This document shows, one piece after another, positions 8,658 to 16,586 of a DNA stretch of 59,167 nucleotides (positions are counted from its first letter, which is position 1; each line of letters opens with the position of its first letter). This stretch comes from an uncultured Ignavibacteriota bacterium. Its GTDB lineage: Bacteria > Bacteroidota > Ignavibacteria > Tepidaquicellales > Tepidaquicellaceae. The stretch spans positions 1 through 59,167 of the forward strand of contig CALKAJ010000381.1 in assembly GCA_937983305.1 (NCBI GenBank), given 5' to 3'. A program made the translations under genes and the position numbers. The notes below the pieces were generated by a model. The model saw only the letters and a list, made by a program, of their open reading frames with translations, had not been told where the DNA came from and did no database searches.

Positions 8658-9077
8658 GTGAAAAAATTTTTCAAAGAATATTTTCTGTATATTATTTCGG
8701 GCATACTGCTGACTTCCGGTATATTTTATTCCGTAATAACGGAAACACTGATTCCGTTATATAATCAGGGCAAAACAACTGAGTTAATATATAATCTTAT
8801 TGGAATTCCGGTAATTTTAACAGGAACGGGTTTATTTGTTTACGGCGGAATTATTTTCGTTATAGATACTTTTAAATTATTTACGCAGGAAAAAATGATT
8901 ACCAATATTGAAAATATAAGAAATAAAAATGTCGACGAATATATTAAATCCGAAAGCAGAAAAGAAAATTTTAAAATGCTTTTATCAACTTGGAAGAGAG
9001 GCGGAAAGTTTCTCGGTATAGGAGGTTTACTGATTTTTGCAGGAGGAATTTTAATTAACCTGACTGAAATAATCTGA
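8658..9077 (+). CDS. Small integral membrane protein of unknown function
   Basis: The 139-residue protein starts at a GTG (8658). Three hydrophobic stretches are visible at about residues 10-30, 44-70 and 115-137. Between the last two lies a charged loop rich in Lys, Glu and Asn (EKMITNIENIRNKNVDEY), predicted to be cytoplasmic. I recognise no family. It follows ndk by 34 bases and is the last gene before the accessory patch that begins near 9.1 kb. Confidence 0.6.
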   Translation: MKKFFKEYFLYIISGILLTSGIFYSVITETLIPLYNQGKTTELIYNLIGIPVILTGTGLFVYGGIIFVIDTFKLFTQEKMITNIENIRNKNVDEYIKSESRKENFKMLLSTWKRGGKFLGIGGLLIFAGGILINLTEII

Positions 9078-9121
9078 GGTTTTTTCCAATGTTTTGAACA
9101 AATATGCCAAACGATACTCCG

Positions 9122-9220
9122 GCAAATTAAAAATTATATTGAAAATTAAATTTTTATACAGTAGCTTGTAAAAATAAACGGGCATTATAAAGGCGTTTTT
9201 AGAAGTTCTCTTTACGAAAA
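9122..9220 (+). repeat. Copy A of a ~100-base direct repeat, promoter-like
   Basis: This segment matches 11310-11410 in the same orientation. From the TTG at 9139 onward, 74 bases align without gaps at about 82% identity by hand count. Both copies keep a TTG followed by exactly 20 bases and TAGCTT (here TAGCTTGT, 9162-9169), a weak fit to the Bacteroidota promoter. Both also share a downstream tttttagaagttctctt block. Copy A lies about 40 bases before the GTG of the HsdR remnant. Confidence 0.75.
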
Positions 9221-9261
9221 TTTTGCATATTTTGACCAGCTATAAATTTTTAAATATATAG

Positions 9262-9363
9262 GTGAAAAACGAAAAACTAACAAGGAAAGAAATAATTGAT
9301 ATCCGCTTAAAAAAAGCCGGATGGAATGTTAATGATATTTCTCACGTGGTTATAGCAGCATAG
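9262..9363 (+). pseudogene. Remnant of a type I restriction endonuclease R subunit (N-terminus only)
   Basis: A GTG-started frame of 33 codons contains LTRKEIIDIRLKKAGWNVND. This is the typical N-terminal sequence of DEAD-box HsdR subunits (TR-x-x-ID-x-x-L-x-x-AGW). The frame ends in TAG after HVVIAA, where intact family members continue for several hundred residues. No helicase or nuclease domain, HsdM or HsdS is present in the window. This is therefore the stump of a lost type I restriction system. The orphan Bro-N gene just downstream, a frequent passenger of such loci, agrees with that reading. Confidence 0.65.
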
Positions 9364-9420
9364 AAATGAAACAGATTCAATTTGTAACGGTTCGAAATTA
9401 ACCAAGAAACAATACATTAT

Positions 9421-10281
9421 ATGAATAAACAGAATGAAATTAAGGTTTTTGAAGATAAGCAAGTAAGGTCTGTTTGGAATAGTGAACAGGAAAAGTGGTA
9501 TTTCTCTATTATTGATGTAATTGAAATTTTAACCGGCAGCCCAAGACCAAGAAAATACTGGAACGCTTTAAAAATGAAGCTAAAAGCTGAAGGAAGTGAG
9601 TTGTCCCATAAATTGGGACAACTGAAAATGCAATCGTCTGACGGTAAATTTTACATGACCGATGTAGCTGATACCGAACAACTTTTTCGCCTTGTACAAT
9701 CCATCCCGTCACCTAAAGCAGAACCCTTTAAACAATGGCTGGCAAAGGTAGCAACAGAGCGATTAGATGAGATGCAAGACCCTGAACTCAGCATTGACAG
9801 GGCACTGGAACAATACTTAAAACTTGGTTATTCAGAAAACTGGATTAATCAGCGTTTGAAAAGTATTGAGATTAGAAAAGAGCTTACAGATGAATGGAAA
9901 AAACGTGGACTAAAAGAAGGCGTTCAGTTTGCTGTGCTTACCGATATTATAACCAAGGTTTGGAGCGATAAGACCACTAAAGAATACAAAATTCTCAAGG
10001 GTTTGAAAAAGGAAAACCTAAGAGATAACATGACCAATACCGAACTCATTTTAAACATGCTTGCCGAAGCATCCACAAAAGACATTTCTACCGCCACTAA
10101 GCCAAAAGATTTCGAAGAAAGCAAGAAAGTAGCCAAACAAGGTGGCAACGTAGCAAAGGTTGCACGCAAAGAACTTGAATCTAAAACAGGGAAAAAAGTT
10201 GTTACACCACTTAATGCAAAAACTGCATTGCAATTGAATGCAGGTGGCAAGAAACAGCCAAAAACAAAAAATGAAGACTGA
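9421..10281 (+). CDS. Bro-N domain protein (phage antirepressor-like), orphan type I R-M passenger
   Basis: The product has 286 residues. The N-terminal ~110 residues form a Bro-N domain (VRSVWNSEQEKWYFSIIDV, then SPRPRKYWNALK and SIPSPKAEPFKQWLAKV). A helical middle carries YSENWINQRLKSIEIRKELT, and the tail is Lys/Ala-rich and probably disordered. Proteins of this architecture are often encoded between hsdM, hsdS and hsdR genes; their role there is not established, and DNA binding or regulation is assumed from the Bro-N fold. Here the HsdR remnant lies directly upstream and no methylase or specificity subunit remains. The frame is intact despite loss of the surrounding system. Confidence 0.85.
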   Translation: MNKQNEIKVFEDKQVRSVWNSEQEKWYFSIIDVIEILTGSPRPRKYWNALKMKLKAEGSELSHKLGQLKMQSSDGKFYMTDVADTEQLFRLVQSIPSPKAEPFKQWLAKVATERLDEMQDPELSIDRALEQYLKLGYSENWINQRLKSIEIRKELTDEWKKRGLKEGVQFAVLTDIITKVWSDKTTKEYKILKGLKKENLRDNMTNTELILNMLAEASTKDISTATKPKDFEESKKVAKQGGNVAKVARKELESKTGKKVVTPLNAKTALQLNAGGKKQPKTKNED

Positions 10282-10587
10282 TGCTTCAACAACTTACAAT
10301 TAGAATCGCTTAAGAGTAAACTCCGGTAAATCTTTTGGCAAGAAAGGATTGCCAACTCCTTAGCCACTATTGTGCAAATCTGATAACTCATTCTGGAGAT
10401 TTGGCTATTTTTTGTATCACGTTCAAAATAATTCTATTGTATATTTTAAAATATTTTAATAGACTAAAGCATATTAAAATAATAATAAATATTTTCAGAG
10501 GTGCTCTAACAAGTTTTCAATAGCTAAATGGAACTGTTGCTATTGCCACTTTTAATTTTAATACGGTTCCAATAAATAATAAAAATT
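10282..10587 (+). other. 306-base gap without a recognisable gene
   Basis: The sequence shows only short frames interrupted by stops. One of 17 codons (residues FWQERIANSLATIVQI) could be debris of a lost gene, but I cannot assign it. The last 80 bases are very AT-rich and probably hold the promoter of the lipoprotein pseudogene at 10588. Confidence 0.4.
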
Positions 10588-11054
10588 ATGAAAAAACAGT
10601 ATTATTGCTTTTATTGTTGGAGATTTATGGGTATTTTATTATTCGGAAATGGTTGTGTAAATAGAATTGGTGATTTCACAGTCATTTCAACTCAGAATGT
10701 TGAAATTGGAACGAAATATGTAAAAATCGACCTTCCAAAGGTACGGACCAAGTGATAGTCATTCTTTTTCCTTTGGGATTACCTGATATGAAGTCCGCTG
10801 TAGATGAAGCAATTCGAACGGTGGGGGGAGAACTAATGACAAATGTTGTTCTAACAGAATTTAATTATTCATTTTTGTTTGGTGTTTATGGTTTTAAAGT
10901 AACTGGAGATGTTTGGAAAAAGGCATCCGTTAGTGAATTATTAAATCCTAAAAATCAAGTGTTTGAATTGCAGCTTGTTAGTGAAAAACTCGAATTAATT
11001 TCTACAAATGATCCTAATAATACAATTCTTGTAGAACATATTTTAAACAATTAA
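10588..11054 (+). pseudogene. Frameshifted small lipoprotein gene
   Basis: From the ATG at 10588 one frame encodes a short hydrophobic leader with a lipobox-like LFGNGC, then NRIGDFTVISTQNVEIGTKY, and stops at 10756. The next frame continues the same protein with no ATG of its own: ...SKGTDQVIVILFPLGLPDMK and then SAVDEAIRTVGGELMTNVVL, ending at 11054. A single-base deletion near 10730-10737 joins the two halves exactly. Lipoproteins with an IGD-TV-S-N-V start and a later P-G-P-AVD-A block are, from memory, widespread and of unknown function. The downstream half alone could start at GTG 10752, but without a signal peptide. Confidence 0.65.
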
Positions 11055-11309
11055 GGCATTATAATATTATAGATACTCTCTAGTATTAATTTCGTCTAAA
11101 TTCTTACCATTATTATGTACAAAATTATCAAGTTTGTATATATAATTAATAATACATTGTTACAAGCGTTTATTTATTTTAAGTTTAAAATATTAACTTT
11201 AATGCAGTTATAAATGGAATTTCCGGAGAGTCTGATTAAATATTTTAATCTTTCTTGAATTTATAATTTTTTTAAACTATTGCCCTGCTAATTCGATAAG
11301 GATTACTAT
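11055..11309. other. Intergenic AT-rich stretch without a recognised feature
   Basis: No open frame of useful length and no clear hairpin with a T-run was seen. It separates the broken lipoprotein gene from repeat copy B. The following 11411-11477 is the leader of the HNH gene. Confidence 0.4.
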
Positions 11310-11410
11310 GCAAATTAAAAAATTGTATTGAAAATTAATCTATTATGAAGTAGCTTATTCTAATGAACTGGCATTAAAAAGGCATTTTTAGAAGTTCTCT
11401 TAAATGAAAA
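11310..11410 (+). repeat. Copy B of the ~100-base direct repeat, promoter-like
   Basis: This is the partner of 9122-9220 in the same orientation. TTG at 11328-11330 is followed by 20 bases and TAGCTTAT at 11351-11358. The tttttagaagttctctt block follows at about 11385-11401. Copy B lies about 68 bases upstream of the HNH endonuclease start, so each repeat copy precedes a restriction-type gene. Confidence 0.75.
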
Positions 11411-11477
11411 AAGATATTACAAAAATAACCGTTATATTGCGCAAACACAAATATTGTCTTCAACGCCTTAGAAAAAG

Positions 11478-12401
11478 ATGAACTACTTTATTGGAAATAC
11501 TGATCTTGATTGGTATAGTTTTCTTAAGCAAAGAAAGCCTGAAGACATCAATTTTTGGCAACCTAGTGGGTTATTGCGTTTTCAAGCAATAGGACCAGGA
11601 TCGCCATTTCTATTAAAACTTAAAAGGCCAATAAATAAAGTCGCCGGAATTGGATTTTTCACATCACACTCAATTATTCCCATTAGCTTTGCATGGGAAG
11701 TCTTTCAGGAAAGGAATGGAGTTAAAAGTTTTTCTGAATTCTATTTAAAAATCAAATCATATCGAAATCGTTCGAATCCAATTGAAAAAAATCCGAACAT
11801 AGGTTGTATCATTTTGACAAATCCTATCTTTTTTGATTCTGAGGATTGGTTAACAGTACCACCGGATTGGTCAACTAATATCGTTCAAGGAAAAACATAC
11901 AACACCGAAAATGAAATTGGCAACAATTATTGGAATCGTATTAATAGCCTGTTACAAAAGTATCAAATTTCTGATTTTAAGGATATTGTTAATGAACCTA
12001 CCCCATTATATGGGAAGTATCTTACTAAGGTGAGAATTGGTCAGGGAGCTTTCAGAATTCTGGTCACAGATGCTTATTTAAGAAAATGTTCAATTAGTGG
12101 AGAAAAAACTTTACCGGTTTTGGAAGCTGCCCATATTAAACCATATGCGGAATTTGGCATAAATAGCACGGATAATGGATTATTATTACGAGCTGATCTT
12201 CACAAATTATTTGATAATGGATACATAACAGTTACTGATAAATACGTTGTAGAAGTAAGCGCAAGAATTAAAGAAGAATTTAAAAATGGCAGAGACTATT
12301 ATAAATATCATGGAAAAAATTTGGCATCTCTTCCCGGAAATTCGTTCGATCTGCCAAATCCGGAATATTTAAAATGGCACAATGAAGTTTTGTTTAAATA
12401 A
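11478..12401 (+). CDS. HNH endonuclease with PUA/EVE-like N-terminal region (predicted restriction enzyme)
   Basis: The 307-residue protein has two parts. Residues 1-150 (NTDLDWYSFLK, DINFWQPSG, PFLLKLKRPINKVAGIGFF) resemble the N-terminal module of COG3440-type predicted restriction enzymes. The PFLLKLK-x-x-GIGFF pattern recalls PUA-superfamily modified-base readers such as EVE. The C-terminal part has the HNH nuclease core, with AAHIKPY (His219), a conserved STDNGLLL and LHKLFDNGYI. A role in cutting foreign or modified DNA is inferred from this combination. No methylase is encoded beside it, which would fit a modification-dependent enzyme. It is preceded by repeat copy B and sits in the accessory patch. 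Confidence 0.82.
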   Translation: MNYFIGNTDLDWYSFLKQRKPEDINFWQPSGLLRFQAIGPGSPFLLKLKRPINKVAGIGFFTSHSIIPISFAWEVFQERNGVKSFSEFYLKIKSYRNRSNPIEKNPNIGCIILTNPIFFDSEDWLTVPPDWSTNIVQGKTYNTENEIGNNYWNRINSLLQKYQISDFKDIVNEPTPLYGKYLTKVRIGQGAFRILVTDAYLRKCSISGEKTLPVLEAAHIKPYAEFGINSTDNGLLLRADLHKLFDNGYITVTDKYVVEVSARIKEEFKNGRDYYKYHGKNLASLPGNSFDLPNPEYLKWHNEVLFK

Positions 12402-12536
12402 AATGGCACAGTCGATAAGATAACTGCGTTTTTGAGAATTTGTGGTTTTCAAGAAACCATAATTGAATTTTTAGTATTTCTTTTTTAAAAAATTAATACT
12501 AATATAAACGCAACCTCTAATTTAACCACAAACGCT

Positions 12537-15005
12537 ATGGAAACAAGTAACTCTACTGGTTTCTTCACCGACGAAAAAAAAGTTCGTCGCAGCCCTTTAA
12601 TCACTCAACTTGCAGAACACATCGAGTATGTTCTCGTTAAAAACAAAGCCGAAGTAAATAAGTATTATTTAATGAAGGCTTTATCCGCAGTACTGAAAAA
12701 CCGAATGATTGGCGACTGGCTCCGCTCAAATGCAAAGAGCGAAGAGCATAATGCGAAAAAAGTTTATTATCTTTCGCTGGAATTTTTGATGGGAAGTCTG
12801 TTAGGCAATTCAATAATTAATTTGGGCGTTTATGACGACGTTTATAATATTATGAAGGAAATTGGTTTCGGGCTTGAATCAATAATTGAGGAAGAGCCGG
12901 ATATGGGTCTTGGAAACGGCGGTCTCGGCAGACTTGCCGCCTGTTTTATGGAATCTATGGCAACAATGAAACTTCCTGCGATGGGCTATGGCATAAGGTA
13001 TGAATACGGAATTTTCGAGCAGGATATTGAAAATGGTTATCAGGTAGAAAAGCCTGACCACTGGCTGAGATATGGAAATCCCTGGGAAGTAATAAGACCT
13101 GAATTAACTTACAGAATTAAATTTAACGGCTCCGTAAAAAACAACTTCACGTCAAACGGGAAATTGCATTTCGAATGGCTGAATACGGAAGATGTTCTCG
13201 CAGTAGCTTATGATACTCCGGTTCCCGGATATAAAAATAAAAATGTAAATAATCTGAGGTTATGGTCGGCGAAGGCAACAGATGAATTCAATTTTTCGGA
13301 ATTCAATAAGGGTGACTATATTTCCGCAATGCAGAATAAAGATATGTCTGAAGTAATTTCAAAAGTTCTTTATCCGAATGATAATATTCCGTCAGGGAAA
13401 TTATTAAGACTTAAGCAGGAATATTTCTTCGTATCTGCAACTATTCAGGACATTTTGAGGCAATTCAAAAGAAATAATTCAGATTTGAGTTTGCTCCCGG
13501 ATAAAGTTGCAATTCAGCTGAACGACACACATCCCGCCATTGCAATACCGGAATTATTAAGAATTCTTCTTGACGAGGAAAATCTTGAATGGGAAGATGC
13601 CTTTGAACTGACAAAGAAAACTTTCGGATATACAAATCATACTGTTGTTCCGGAAGCTCTTGAGGTCTGGCCCGTATCTCTTATGCAGATGCTCCTTCCA
13701 AGACATATGCAATTGATTTTTGAAATAAATCAGAGATTCCTGACTGAATTCAGAAGAAAGCCCGGAGTTAATGACGACATTATAAAAGAGGTATCAATAA
13801 TCGGCGAGGGCTATGAGAAAACAGTAAGAATGGCAAATCTTGCAATAATAGGAAGCCATTCGGTAAATGGCGTTGCAGGGCTTCATTCCGAAATATTAAA
13901 AAAATCTTTGTTCAAACATTTTTATAATGCAGAGCCGGAAAAATTTAATAACAAAACAAACGGAATTTCGCAAAGGAGATTTTTAAAACAGGCGAATCCT
14001 TTCCTTTCAAAATTAATCTCGGATAAAATCGGCGAGAACTGGATTACGAATCTTAGTGATTTAAAGAAGCTGGAAGGTTTACAATTTGACGATGAATTTC
14101 TTGAAAACTGGAGAGATGCAAAATGGGTAAATAAATTACATCTGAGCGAATATGTTCAAAATATTTATGGGATAAAACTAAACCCCTCTTCAATGTTCGA
14201 CTGCCAGATAAAAAGAATTCACGAGTATAAGCGGCAGTTGATGAATGTTTTACACACGATTTATTTATATAACAGAATAAAAGATAATCCGGATGAAAAT
14301 ATTTTACCGCGTACGGTACTTTTTGCGGGAAAAGCAGCTCCGGGATATTATATGGCAAAGCTGATTATCAAACTTATTAACTCCGTTTCGGAAATCGTAA
14401 ATAACGACCCGGATGTAGGAGATAAATTAAAGGTCTTGTTCCTGAAAAATTATTCTGTTTCACTTGCGGAAAAAATTATTCCCGCATCAGATTTATCGGA
14501 ACAAATTTCCACTGCGGGACTTGAAGCATCGGGAACAGGAAATATGAAGTTTGCATTGAACGGAGCACTGACAATCGGGACTCTTGACGGAGCAAATATT
14601 GAAATTAAAAATGAAGTGGGAGATGAGAATATATTTATTTTCGGACTTGAAGCGGAAGAAGTTGAACGGATAAGGGCTTCGGGCTATAACCCAAGAATGC
14701 TGTATGAAAAAAACTCCACCTTGAAAAGAATAATAGATATGATTTCATCGGATTATTTCAATAAAAACGAACCCGGAATTTTCAGGCATATTGTTGACAG
14801 TCTGCTTTATCACGATTACTATTTTGTGCTTGCTGATTTTCAGTCATACATTAACAAACAGGCAGATGTAGAAGCCGAATACCGCAACGTTGACAGATGG
14901 ACAAAGAAGTCAATACTTAACGTGGCGAGAATTGGCGAATTTTCGAGTGACAGAACAATTAAGGAATATGCAGATGAAATCTGGAATGTGAAACCTCTGA
15001 GATAA
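12537..15005 (+). CDS. glgP: Glycogen/starch/alpha-glucan phosphorylase
   Basis: This 822-residue GT35 enzyme has GNGGLGRLAACF near residue 128, the TNGISQRRFLKQANP block, and a C-terminal pyridoxal-phosphate motif EASGTGNMKFALNGALTIG with the Schiff-base lysine in GNMKF. It releases glucose-1-phosphate from stored alpha-glucan in the cytoplasm. The length matches bacterial and eukaryotic GlgP proteins and no key residue is missing. It stands alone; no other glycogen gene is adjacent. A short stem (tggttt/aaacca near 12441) precedes its leader and could be a weak terminator for the HNH gene. Confidence 0.96.
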   Translation: METSNSTGFFTDEKKVRRSPLITQLAEHIEYVLVKNKAEVNKYYLMKALSAVLKNRMIGDWLRSNAKSEEHNAKKVYYLSLEFLMGSLLGNSIINLGVYDDVYNIMKEIGFGLESIIEEEPDMGLGNGGLGRLAACFMESMATMKLPAMGYGIRYEYGIFEQDIENGYQVEKPDHWLRYGNPWEVIRPELTYRIKFNGSVKNNFTSNGKLHFEWLNTEDVLAVAYDTPVPGYKNKNVNNLRLWSAKATDEFNFSEFNKGDYISAMQNKDMSEVISKVLYPNDNIPSGKLLRLKQEYFFVSATIQDILRQFKRNNSDLSLLPDKVAIQLNDTHPAIAIPELLRILLDEENLEWEDAFELTKKTFGYTNHTVVPEALEVWPVSLMQMLLPRHMQLIFEINQRFLTEFRRKPGVNDDIIKEVSIIGEGYEKTVRMANLAIIGSHSVNGVAGLHSEILKKSLFKHFYNAEPEKFNNKTNGISQRRFLKQANPFLSKLISDKIGENWITNLSDLKKLEGLQFDDEFLENWRDAKWVNKLHLSEYVQNIYGIKLNPSSMFDCQIKRIHEYKRQLMNVLHTIYLYNRIKDNPDENILPRTVLFAGKAAPGYYMAKLIIKLINSVSEIVNNDPDVGDKLKVLFLKNYSVSLAEKIIPASDLSEQISTAGLEASGTGNMKFALNGALTIGTLDGANIEIKNEVGDENIFIFGLEAEEVERIRASGYNPRMLYEKNSTLKRIIDMISSDYFNKNEPGIFRHIVDSLLYHDYYFVLADFQSYINKQADVEAEYRNVDRWTKKSILNVARIGEFSSDRTIKEYADEIWNVKPLR

Positions 15006-15009
15006 TATT

Positions 15010-16482
15010 CTACTTTGGGGGAGGAAGGGAATTTGGAAGACGAATGTTTCTGACGACATCTTCAATCTTTGGTTTGTATTCTTCAAAGTATTTTTCTCTT
15101 ACCTGTGCAAGAACAGAAACCTGATAAATTGCATTTTTTACAAGAAATTTATAATCAATTTTTCCCGCTGATTTGAACGGCTCGGATCTATATGCCGTAA
15201 GAGTGCTGTCAAGCATTGTAAAATTTTCGTACTTACTTACGTTAAAAGTTTTCCCCGATTTATCGAGATAAACAAATAAATTAAAATCACCGGGACCCCT
15301 TTTATTACTTCTGTCAACAATCAAAATTGTAGTGTCATTTGTTAAGCCCGTAAGTTTAGCTTCAACAGAATCAATTAAAGACCAGTTATATTTCGGAAAT
15401 GGAATTGAAATGGGAATATTTTTTCCCGCAAAATTTAATGTATCGTTTCCTGCTGCAGTATTATACTTTCCGGTATCTGAGCCGGAATTGCTTGATAATT
15501 TTCTCAGGGAATCAAGCTCTTTGTTTATACTTGCAACATTGGTGTCGGATTGAGGATTTGTTTTTATCTTCGGTACCTTTGGAACTCTGGGCTTTTTAAT
15601 ATTGACTTTCGGCGGAGTAACAGGGTCTGTTCCGTTGTCTCCCGAATTTGTTTCTTCTTCGGTTTTTTCCTGCTCGGGCAAGGGCATTGTATTATCGGGA
15701 ATATCCTGTATTACAATCAACCTCTCATTTGGCACCTGACCTTCCTCACCGTTCTTTTTGGCTAATGTGGAATAACCAAATATTACGGTAAGAAAATATA
15801 TTGCAATACCTGCAATTATACCCGTTTTAAAATTCTTTTCAAAAAATGCTCTGTTTAATTTATAACCGTTTTTTGGTCCGAGCTTTTCTTCCTGAATCTC
15901 TTCGAAAGTTCTTGGTACATATTTATTTTCGGAATCAATTTTCTTTTGCTTGTTAACTAAATCTTCAACATCGGGATTAATCAGTAACTTTTTTACAAAT
16001 CCCTTTAATGTAGGCTCTGATGATTCGTAAGAAACCACTCTCTTTTCACCGGTGTCCGATTCATCGGCTTCCGGTTGTTGCGGCTCAGTTATACTGTTTT
16101 GTGTTTCATCCTGCGTTGCAACAATTACGTTGCCTGTTTCAGAATCAATTGATACTATAATTTCAACTTCCCTGAGTTTTTTCTCTTCAGACGGGTGAAT
16201 GGTTATCTTATTTGTCTGAGATTCGGAACCCGGTCCGGAACTGCCTTTTTTATCTTTAACAAAACAATCTATTCCAATTGTTTTATCGGTTGTAACCTTT
16301 ATTTTTAATAAGTTCTCGTTTACTAAACTTACCTGATAATTGCTGTCCTTATGCTTCGTAATAACTTTGGGCACGGGAACAGGTTCGGGTTCCGGTTCAG
16401 TAACAGGCTCCGGTTTATCAATTTCAGGCTTAGTTTCTTCTTCGTTATTATTATCTTCGTTATTTATTTGTTTTTCAGTCAT
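15010..16482 (-). CDS. Acidic proline-rich single-pass membrane protein, TonB-like layout
   Basis: The 490-residue protein has no signal peptide. The N-terminus is very acidic and Pro/Glu-rich (residues 10-42), then comes a folded segment. One membrane helix lies at about residues 222-243 (GIIAGIAIYFLTVIFGY). A periplasmic Pro/Lys-rich linker follows (PKVNIKKPRVPKVPKIK), then a C-terminal domain of about 130 residues. A cytoplasmic region, one helix, a stiff linker and a periplasmic domain recall TonB or secretion-motor proteins, but the C-terminal sequence is not one I recognise. It lies 104 bases after the large outer-membrane protein in the same direction, so it may be the last gene of the lon-dnaX operon. 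Function unknown. Confidence 0.7.
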   Translation of the reverse strand: MTEKQINNEDNNNEEETKPEIDKPEPVTEPEPEPVPVPKVITKHKDSNYQVSLVNENLLKIKVTTDKTIGIDCFVKDKKGSSGPGSESQTNKITIHPSEEKKLREVEIIVSIDSETGNVIVATQDETQNSITEPQQPEADESDTGEKRVVSYESSEPTLKGFVKKLLINPDVEDLVNKQKKIDSENKYVPRTFEEIQEEKLGPKNGYKLNRAFFEKNFKTGIIAGIAIYFLTVIFGYSTLAKKNGEEGQVPNERLIVIQDIPDNTMPLPEQEKTEEETNSGDNGTDPVTPPKVNIKKPRVPKVPKIKTNPQSDTNVASINKELDSLRKLSSNSGSDTGKYNTAAGNDTLNFAGKNIPISIPFPKYNWSLIDSVEAKLTGLTNDTTILIVDRSNKRGPGDFNLFVYLDKSGKTFNVSKYENFTMLDSTLTAYRSEPFKSAGKIDYKFLVKNAIYQVSVLAQVREKYFEEYKPKIEDVVRNIRLPNSLPPPK

Positions 16483-16586
16483 TTAATTTTAATGAATTAT
16501 GAATTTAACTATAATAGGAATAATATTAAATCCATTTATTGTTCTATACTATATACCTATAAGTTGACTAAAAAGTTCTGTTTTTA

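Noticed and set aside
9262..9363. Reading the short HsdR-like frame as a complete small gene
   Set aside because: It stops after the first 33 residues of a domain that normally leads into a long nuclease and helicase; there is no sign of a functional product.
10340..10390. Residual frame FWQERIANSLATIVQI as an hsdS or hsdM remnant
   Set aside because: Too short and not specific to either family.
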